This document shows, in pieces, positions 1 through 9,300 of a stretch of 34,000 bases of DNA (position 1 is the stretch's first letter; each line of letters opens with the position of its first letter). The notes under the pieces are model-generated. The model was not told the origin of the DNA. It saw nothing but the letters and a program-made list of their open reading frames with translations, and did not search any database. A program made the position numbers and the translations under genes. Source of the DNA: Mesostigma viride (taxonomy: Eukaryota; Streptophyta; Mesostigmatophyceae; Mesostigmatales; Mesostigmataceae); the NCBI GenBank assembly GCA_009746045.1, contig RPFO01000015.1, positions 1,163,529-1,197,528 on the forward strand, given 5' to 3'.

Positions 1-123
1 CACATTTACAGAGCAGAACAACAGCAGTGCAAGGCTGTGAGGTTATGCTGCCAGAAGAATGCTGCCTTACCACACACCACCATGCCATCCCCCCCAGCCA
101 AAATGCCTATCGGTCTATGAGTA

Positions 124-185
124 ACAACCAGCGCAGGCCTGAAATCCAGAAGATCCAGACCAGAACCAGGAGCCTGTCGTATATG
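124..185 (+). repeat. Degenerate copy of the 95-bp interspersed repeat
   Basis: The motif AACCAGCGCAGGCC at about 126, followed by a GATCCAGACCA-like stretch and then GAGCCTGTCGT, matches in order the inner part of the 95-bp repeat found on the minus strand at 21906-22000 and 32764-32858. The copy is diverged and lies just upstream of the first visible exon of the sialidase-like gene, so it probably sits in an intron. Confidence 0.6.
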
Positions 186-245
186 CCTGCCTTTGAAGCC
201 CATATGCCTCGGTGACTGTGTATCCTGCCTATATGCCCCTGCCAG

Positions 246-364
246 ACGGCTTCTTTGAGCACGAGTCGCAGTACAGCACGGTGCGCCGCTCGTCGGACAG
301 CGGCCTGACGTGGCGGGAGAGCGTAATGGCCGGCACACAGGGCAAGCTGGTGCAGCCCTCGGTG
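246..364 (+). CDS. Sialidase-like gene, first visible exon
   Basis: The exon encodes [18 protein letters not shown] followed by [21 protein letters not shown], including a canonical Asp box S-x-D-x-G-x-T-W. The donor is GTGAGT at 365, and the next exon continues Val|Val-Arg-Leu in phase 0. The 5' edge is uncertain. The acceptor TGCCAG ending at 245 follows a pyrimidine-rich stretch and is preferred, but the frame stays open back to 197, so an acceptor ending at 198 is also possible. Confidence 0.75.
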
Positions 365-3300
365 GTGAGTGTTGCGCGTCCCTGCCCGCTTGTGTACCAT
401 CTGCTTGTTAGCAACCCTGTACTACTAGGTATCGTGAAACTCATCATATATGGCCGGCGCGCAGGACAAGCTGTTGAGCGGTGGGTGGGCACATGCAGCA
501 AGAAGTTGCTGGTGTAGGGCACGCACCCTGTTGTGGTAAGTGGGCTTGTTTGACCTAGGGTTGAGCCGTGCATCCTCCGTGGTAAGTATTGAACCATTGC
601 CGTCCACCCATGTATCTCGTGTTCTTAGCGCTCGTCGTAACAGTCATCGCGTTCTGGACTGTAACCCCTATACGCCGCAGTCTATGGCGCGTCATCCTCT
701 GCGGGGCACGCGTACAAGATCCACTCGCACGTAATTGGCAACCGCTTGCGCCTATGGTTACGCCTTACCGATGATCTCTGGGAACCATTGCAAGTTTATG
801 GTGCCCATCATTGATTCGCGGCCCTATGTGGGCGGCCATTATTATGTGTGCACGTATGTGTGCCCTAGTGCAGGCTTGTGACTAGGCCAGGATCTAGTAT
901 ATGTGCTGTTTTGTCATGTCCTGCAACCGAGCTGTTCCAATCCATCATGGGGTCTACTATGTCATGTTGACATTACCTCGACGCCAAGAGTCGTATCCAT
1001 TTCAGCGCGTCCCTCAAGCCCTCATACATCAACCACTCGCATATTCAACCAACCAACCAACCAACCAACCAACCAACCAACCAACCAACCAACCAACCAA
1101 CCAACCAACCAACCAACCAACCAACCAACCAACCAACCAACCAACCAACCAACCAACCAACCAACCAACCAACCAACCAACCAACCAACCAACCAACCAA
1201 CCCAACCCACTCACCCATTCTACACCCCCACACCCACCCCACACACCACACACACCACACCACACACACTATACACCCACCCACCAACCAACCGACCCAC
1301 CGACCCACTGACCAACTGACCGGCCGACTGACTGACCACCTGCATGCATGCCACCCCCTTACTCCCCCCAGGTGCGCCTACACAGCAACCGCAACATCCT
1401 GCGCGCCTTCTTCCGCAGCCGGCACGCGGACTACATTTACTACAGCGACTCGGAGGATGAGGTGGGTGGTGGCAGCCGGTTTAGGGATCATTGTTAGGGT
1501 AGAGGATGAGGTGGGCACATGGGTGGTGGCAGCTGGTTTAGGGATCATTGCTAGGGTAGAGGATGAGGTGGGCACATGGGTGGTGGCAGCCGGTTTTGGG
1601 ATCGTTGCTAGGGTAGAGGATGAGGTGGGGATGGGATTAGGGCAGCCGGTTTAGGGATCAATGGATCATTGCTAGGGTAGAGGATGAGGTGGGCACATGG
1701 GTGGTGGCAGCTGGTTTAGGGATCATTGCTAGGGTAGAGGATGAGGTGGGCACATGGGTGGTGGCAGCTGGTTTAGGGATCATTGCTAGGGTAGAGGATG
1801 AGGTGGGCACATGGGTGGTGGCAGCCGGTTTTGGGATCGTTGCTAGGGTAGAGGATGAGGTGGGGATGGGATTAGGGCAGCCGGTTTAGGGATCAATGGA
1901 TCATTGCTAGGGTAGAGGATGAGGTGGGCACATGGGTGGTGGCAGCTGGTTTAGGGATCATTGCTAGGGTAGAGGATGAGGTGGGCACATGGGTGGTGGC
2001 AGCCGGTTTTGGGATCGTTGCTAGGGTAGAGGATGAGGTGGGGATGGGATTAGGGCAGCCGGTTTAGGGATCAATGGATCATTGCTAGGGTATATGACGA
2101 GGTGGGCACATGGGTGGTGGCAGCTGGTTTATGGATCATTGCAAGGGAAGAGCAGAAGTTTGATTGGGTGGTCTCACCAGATTTTTTATTGGGCGGGCGC
2201 AGGCATCTACTAGTGGGCGGTCACAGCAGAAACTCCCAGGATGAGGTGGGTAGAGGCAGCAGGCTTAAATTGGGTGGTTGCAGCATGTGTTGTTTCCGTG
2301 GGTCTTCGCTCGCTAACGCCTTTGTTGTCTCTGGCAGACCCTCACTCCAATGGACTGACGCAAAGACGGTATCCTGTTGGCTGGTCGCAGCATGCATTTG
2401 CTGCGTTGTGGCAGCAGGCATTTATGGCCAATGCACTTGTTTGCACGTATGGGTGTGGGGTCGCCCGTATCCACAAGGGGCAATAAAGATGTTCCCTGTT
2501 GTTCTTCTACTCTCAAAGTGCTGGACAGAACCTTCAAGTCTAGCTCATACTTAGTTTGCCAGCTCTTGCTGCCCATCTTTGTTTTCGCTTTGTGAACATT
2601 GGGTGTTTTCGCTTGTTTCCCATCGTTGTTTGTGAACCTATTCAGCACGAAATCAGTGTGGTAACTGGAAGTCCAAACACTTAGCCAAACCTCCCATGGC
2701 ATCGTGGCCGACATAAGCAGCGCATGACCAGCAGCAAGGTGATCGACAGGTTCATGCGCTGACTGCTACGGCTTCGCGAGGCAACCCCTCTTTAAAGGGG
2801 TTGGATCGTGATAATGTTGTGCTTGATCATCTTGTCCGGGCTTTTTGCCTGCTTGGTTGTCTGGCTCTCTTGCCGGGCCCTCCCTGTCATGACATGACGG
2901 ATGGATGGCACAAGCAGGGCATGACGTGGTCACCGCCGCGCCCAACCAGGCTGCCCAACAACAACAGCGGCATACAGGCCTGCATGCTGCGCAACGGCGC
3001 GCTGGTGGGTGGTGTAGAGGTGCCCTGTTGAATTAAGGTTGGGCAATGTGGGCGATGGGGATGAGGAGGATGAGGGGAACAGGGGGATAGGGGGACGAGG
3101 GGGATGAGGGGGACGAGGGGGATGAGGGGGACGAGGGGATGAGAGGGGACCAGAGGGGATGAGAGGGGATGAGAGGGGATGAGAGGGGATGAGGGGGGAG
3201 GAGAGGGGAGGAGAGGGGAGGAGAGGGGATGAGAGGGGATGAGGGGGATGAGAGGGATGAGAGGGGATGAGAGGGGATGAGAGGGGATGAGAGGGGATGA

Positions 3301-6300
3301 GAGGGGATGAGGGGGGATGAGAGGGGATGAGAGGGGATGAGAGGGGATGAGAGGGGATGAGAGGGGATGAGAGGGATGAGAGGGGATGAGGGGGGATGAG
3401 AGGGGATGAGAGGGGATGAGAGGGGATGAGAGGGGATGAGAGGGGATGAGAGGGGATGAGAGGGGATGAGAGGGGATGAGGGGGATGAGAGGGATTAGGG
3501 GAATGAGGGAGACGAGGGGATGAGGGGAATAGCGGGAATAGGGGGAATAGGGGGAATAGGGGGAATAGGGGGAGGAGGGCGATGAGGGGGATGAGGGGGA
3601 TGAGGGGGAATAGGGGGACGAGGGGGAATAGGGGATGAGGGGGATTAGGGGAATGAGGGAGACGAGGGGGATGAGGGGAATAGCGGGAATAGGGGGAATA
3701 GGGGGAATAGGGGGACGAGGGTGATGAGGGGGATGAGGGGGATGAGGGGGAATAGGGGGATGAGAGGGATGAGAGGGATTAGGGGAATGAGGGAGACGAG
3801 GGGGATGAGGGGGAATAGCGGGAATAGGGGGATGAGGGGGAATAGGGGGACGAGGGGGAATAGGGGGATGAGGGGGATGAGGGGGATGAGGGGGGATAGG
3901 GGGACGAGGGGGAATAGGGGGACTAGGGGTACAAGGTGGACGAGGTGGACGAGGGGGACGAGGGGGACGAGGGGGACGAGGGGGACGAGGGGGACGAGGG
4001 CGACGAGGGGGACAAGAAAGGGATGACATGATCCAAATGATGGATTGCACTTATCAATACTTGTGATGGCAGGTTGGAAACGGTGCGGCGAGGCTGCCTG
4101 GCGCATTGGCTTGGTGTGTATGTGAGGAGGGCCGTGCGCATTCGGCTCCTAGAGCCAAGGTCGAGTATGGATGGCATGCATCTCTCGCGCAATTGGGCAC
4201 TTTGACGTTGTGGGTAGTGCGGCTGTAGTCTTTTCCCCAACCTCAATCACCCCTTTTCCTTGTTCAGAACTATCGGGGCAACTTTAGGGAGAAGCCGCAG
4301 TCAGTCGCAGAGTATCGAGTGCCTGTGTGTGCCCACACGTGTGCGTAGCTCCCACGGGATTTGAGGACCGCTTTCCTCGACCCAGTATTGCTCCTTACTG
4401 TTACCGCAAGGAGCACACTGGTAGGACATGGCAATACAGTGTCTGCGCTGGTGAGTGAGGCCGAGTGATGCTTTCCACTATGTTGTGTCCCTGCCTTTAG
4501 GTCTCTATCTTTGTGGTGAAAGGTGGTTAGTATGCTGTGCAGCTTACAAAGGGCCTTCCCTGACGTATCCTAATTGACCCCAGTCGAACCTGACTAACCC
4601 TGATGTGCGTCTTCACTTGGTCATGAGCAATCTACCCCCCAGGTGATCGTTGTTCAACCAGGTGAGCATGTTTACCCAACCCAACCTAGCCAACCCCTCT
4701 GGGCATGTCACCTGCCAAAGAACAACAAACCTACACCCCATGTGATCGTCTTCAACAATGTGCCCGGTCTAACCAACCCAACCCCTAGGTGCGTCTCACC
4801 TGCCAATATGCACATTTTTACCCCCAGGTGATCGTCTTCAACAACGTGCGCGGCGAGCTGAGCCGTTGGCCGCTGAGCGTGGCGCTGTCCCTCACCAGCG
4901 AGGGTGTCTCCTGGGACCACGTGCGCGACCTGGAGCCGATGCACGGGAGCACGATCCACCAGGACGACGAGAGGTGGGGCACTGATGTGTGCACACATTA
5001 CTACTATATACTTTACGGTTATAGTGCCTAGGGAGCATGATTGACCAGGACGATGGGAGGTGGGGGTATTCATGTATGTATACCGTACTACTATATACTA
5101 AATGGTAATAAGGTTACTGTACTGCAATTTAGCAGCATACTGTTGTGTATAGCGGGGCCCGATGAAAGGTGGGCCCTTCCTGTATGGTACACTATAGTAC
5201 AGCCTTGCGCGTCTTTAGTCAAGCTGGTTTCAGTTGTGTTCACGTCTGAAGTTGGGTTGCTGTGGTTTTCTGCTGCGGTACCACAGCCAAACTGTTTGGT
5301 ACGAAACACTAGTAAGTCGTACATGTTACCGTTTTTAATTAAAAAAACAAACAAACCATATTTTAGTAAAATTGTTTTTCATCTACACTTCCGTCTTAAG
5401 TTGGGTTCATGTCTTAAATCTGGGTTTTCTTTGTATGGGTGCTGAGCCCAACTTAAGACTTGATTGACTGTATTACATGCAGTAGTCTACAGTATACAGG
5501 GAGTGCGCCCACCAGGACAGCGAGAGGTGGGGGTGTGATGTGGTTAAGGTTACTGTAGTACCTGAGTTACTAATACAAGGTAGTGCTACTAGATGCGCTG
5601 TATACTAACTCATTGACTGATACTTTATACAAGTGTTGAGTATAGCGGATATGAGGGATGTAGGGGAGATAGTGAACATACGGGCATTTAGGGTATAGAG
5701 CAGATGTAGGGGATGTTTTGAATTCTTGAGGTTACGGGGAATGCAGGCTGTGCTTATAGCAGATTGGGTGGGTGAATGGGTGGGTGACATGGATGATACT
5801 GGGGGGGGGGAAAGTTGTGGGGAAGAAGGAGATGGTTCGTAGGCTGGATGTGCGCATGGGGTGCATGTTCACAAGAGGGAGTCGAGGCGCAAGGATATCT
5901 GGTATGCAGGTTACTGCGTATTCCTGACCATAAACAAGGCATGGGAATAGGCCGCACACGAAAGGGTGCAGACAGGTTAGAAGTTCTGTAAAGTGGACGG
6001 GGAAGTTGGCCTTGTCTACGGTGAACTTGAGCCATAAAGCATCGTCCGCGAATTCTTTTGCCGCAGTCCCCCTTGCTGCCTGCCGAACCGTAGCCTCGTT
6101 GTCTTTTTTTGTCCATTCTTATGCGGTGTCGCTTTGTCCCCCCCCCCCCCCCCCCGAAATTTTCCTTTCTCACCACGCCTGGCTCTCCCTGGTCGCTACC
6201 GTTTTTTTTGTCTCGGTTCGCCCAACCCCTCCCCCGCCTTTCCTCACTTATCTCGACTCCCCCCCTTCCCTCCCTCAGCGACGGCGAGTACAGCTACCCA

Positions 6301-9300
6301 TCCATCATCCAGGGGGTCGGCAGCGATATCCACATCTCCTACACGTTCCGGCGCGAGACCATCAAGTGGGTGGCACCGATGATGCGCGTGGGGTGATTCG
6401 TTTGCTTGGTTGTTTGGTTGGGCGCGAGACCATCCAGTGGGCGGCACCGATGATGCGTGTGGGGTGATTCGTTTGCTTGGTTGTTTGGTTGGGCGCGAGA
6501 CCATCCAGTGGGCGGCACCGATGATGCGTGTGGGGTGATTCGTTTGCTTGGTTGTTTGGTTGGGCGCGAGACCATCCAGTGGGCGGCACCGATGATGCGC
6601 GTGGGGTGATTCGTTTGCTTGGTTGTTTGGTTGGGAGCGAGACCATCCAGTGGGCGGCACCGATGATGCGCGTGGGGTGATTCGTTTGCTTGGTTGTTTG
6701 GTTGGGCGCGAGACCATCCAGTGGGCGGCACCGATGATGCGCGTGGGGTGATTCGTTTGCTTGGTTGTTTGGTTGGGCGCGAGACCATCCAGTGGGCGGC
6801 ACCGATGATGCGCGTGGGGTGATTCGTTTGCTTGGTTGTTTGGTTGGGCGCGAGACCATCCAGTGGGCGGCACCGATGATGCGCGTGGGGTGATTCGTTT
6901 GCTTGGTTGTTTGGTTGGGCGCGAGACCATCCAGTGGGCGGCACCGATGATGCGCGTGGGGTGATTCGTTTGCTTGGTTGTTTGGTTGGGCGCGAGACCA
7001 TCCAGTGGGCGGCACCGATGATGCGTGTGGGGTGATTCGTTTGCTTGGTTGTTTGGTTGGGCGCGAGACCATCCAGTGGGCGGCACCGATGATGCGCGTG
7101 GGGTGATTCGTTTGCTTGGTTGTTTGGTTGGGCGCGAGACCATCCAGTGGGCGGCACCGATGATGCGCGTGGGGTGATTCGTTTGCTTGGTTGTTTGGTT
7201 GGGCGCGAGACCATCCAGTGGGCGGCACCGATGATGCGCGTGGGGTGATTCGTTTGCTTGGTTGTTTGGTTGGGCGCGAGACCATCCAGTGGGCGGCACC
7301 GATGATGCGCGTGGGGTGATTCGTTTGCTTGGTTGTTTGGTTGGGCGCGAGACCATCCAGTGGGCGGCACCGATGATGCGCGTGGGGTGATTCGTTTGCT
7401 TGGTTGTTTGGTTGGGCGCGAGACCATCCAGTGGGCGGCACCGATGATGCGCGTGGGGTGATTCGTTTGCTTGGTTGTTTGGTTGGGCGCGAGACCATCC
7501 AGTGGGCGGCACCGATGATGCGCGTGGGGTGATTCGTTTGCTTGGTTGTTTGGTTGGGCGCGAGACCATCCAGTGGGCGGCACCGATGATGCGCGTGGGG
7601 TGATTCGTTTGCTTGGTTGTTTGGTTGGGCGCGAGACCATCCAGTGGGCGGCACCGATGATGCGCGTGGGGTGATTCGTTTGCTTGGTTGTTTGGTTGGG
7701 AGCGAGACCATCCAGTGGGCGGCACCGATGATGGGCGTGGGGTGATTCGTTTGCTTGGTTGTTTGGTTGGGCGCGAGACCATCCAGTGGGCGGCACCGAT
7801 GATGCGCGTGGGGTGATTCGTTTGCTTGGTTGTTTGGTTGGGAGCGAGACCATCCAGTGGGCGGCACCGATGATGGGCGTGGGGTGATTCGTTTGCTTGG
7901 TTGTTTGGTTGGGCGCGAGACCATCAAGGGGGGGCACAGACCAGGTTTGTTTGGTCCTTGCATCATTTTCTCGTTCAATCGTTTGGTTGTTGGATTGGCA
8001 GGAGAGCATATGTGGGTGGCACAGGCCAGATCTATTTTGGACAGTTGAGTCATAAGATGGCTGGTCGGGTTGTCGATGGGAAATCATCACCTGTGTCATG
8101 CGCAGTTTATGTATCCATTCGATTGTTTGATTGTTCATGGTTTGGCTGTTTAACATCGGGTCGTTTGGTCCTGTAGTCATTTTGGCCCTTTGGCCCTTTT
8201 GGCCCTTTGGTCATTTTGATCCTTACCTTTCACTATCCCCCAGCGCGGGCATTCTCTGTCGCCACTAGGCAGATGCTCAACCCGCCTGAGTCCCACGTAA
8301 AACTGCCTTCAAAGCATCAGCAAATCCGCCCAGGCTTGTTGGCAACATATTGCTAAGCACAGGCCAGGGCAAGTGATTTGCAGGTGAATGCAGTATTGCC
8401 CATGCTGAACGTCCCCTTCTGGGAACACGCGGTGCACGTGGTAGATACCCCCACGCAAGCAAGGAGGTGAACAAGCGAGCATGCACACCCGCTCGCCTGC
8501 GCTTGTGCATGGGTGCAGGTACCCAATCGAGCTTGGCCCGTAGATGGAGAGCTTTGATTTTTGATAAAAGACATACCCAGCTGACTCGTGGTTGGATTTC
8601 GTCTTGCTGATATTACATCCTTTCTTATGTATTCATATTATGAGGATTTTATCATTTTCAGCCATCTTTATCGACCGATAACACCTACGCTCAATTACTG
8701 CTTGTTTTGACTGTCACTGGACCACCCGGCGTACTCCTGTCACTATAATCGCACCACCTCTGTGTGTGGGAGGCCTTTTCTATGCAAAACTCGTTAGTTG
8801 CTGCCTTCTATAACAATATCTGTCATATTTATTGTCCAGATCATGGATTTTAATCTAGAATACTAGTTCATCGCTTTGTTTCCTTGACAGTAATCGCTTG
8901 TTTACTGCTGGCTCCCACAGGTATGTGCGCATCGCCGAGGAGTGGATCAAGGGCGGCGGCACCGTGGGCGAGTACACGGGCCCCGATGGCCGTAGCAGCA
9001 GTGACTCGTCCTCCTCCTCGTCCTCTGACTCTGAGACGGGGGATGGGCCCGAGGGCTTGACCGAGCAGGAGCGGCCGCAGGAGGCGGAGGGGTCCGCGGA
9101 GCAGGAGCAGGAGCAGGAGGTGGTGGAGGGGGGCATTGAGGAGACTGGGACACGTGGCGCCCGTGAAGGGGACGAGCAGGGCGAGGAGCGGTTGGAAGAG
9201 GAAGGCAGAGGGGAAGTGAGGATGTTGGAGCGGGCGCAGAGCAGGGGAGGTTTTGCAGGCGCTGGCGACCGTGACAGTGCTGGCGGTGAGAGCAGGGAGG

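Noticed and set aside
1453-2112. Telomere-type repeat (TTTAGGG occurs in each unit)
   Set aside because: TTTAGGG appears once per ~57-bp unit, never in tandem. The period is set by the exon-border unit.
2887-4050. 387-codon Pro/Ile/Ser-rich minus-strand frame
   Set aside because: It arises from the G-rich minisatellite in intron 3, and its end overlaps exon 3 of the plus-strand gene in antisense.
4267-4350. Possible extra exon after CTTGTTCAG in intron 3
   Set aside because: Exons 3 and 4 join in phase 0 to give NGAL|VIVFNN, matching the domain without a gap. The frame here does not resemble the family.
6351-7935. CRISPR-like array
   Set aside because: The units are contiguous 71-mers without variable spacers, in a eukaryotic intron.
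6244-8180. Three overlapping minus-strand open frames of 512 to 613 codons
   Set aside because: They are one 71-bp unit read in three stop-free frames (period 71 residues). The plus strand carries a conserved exon and its donor inside the first unit, so this is intron DNA.
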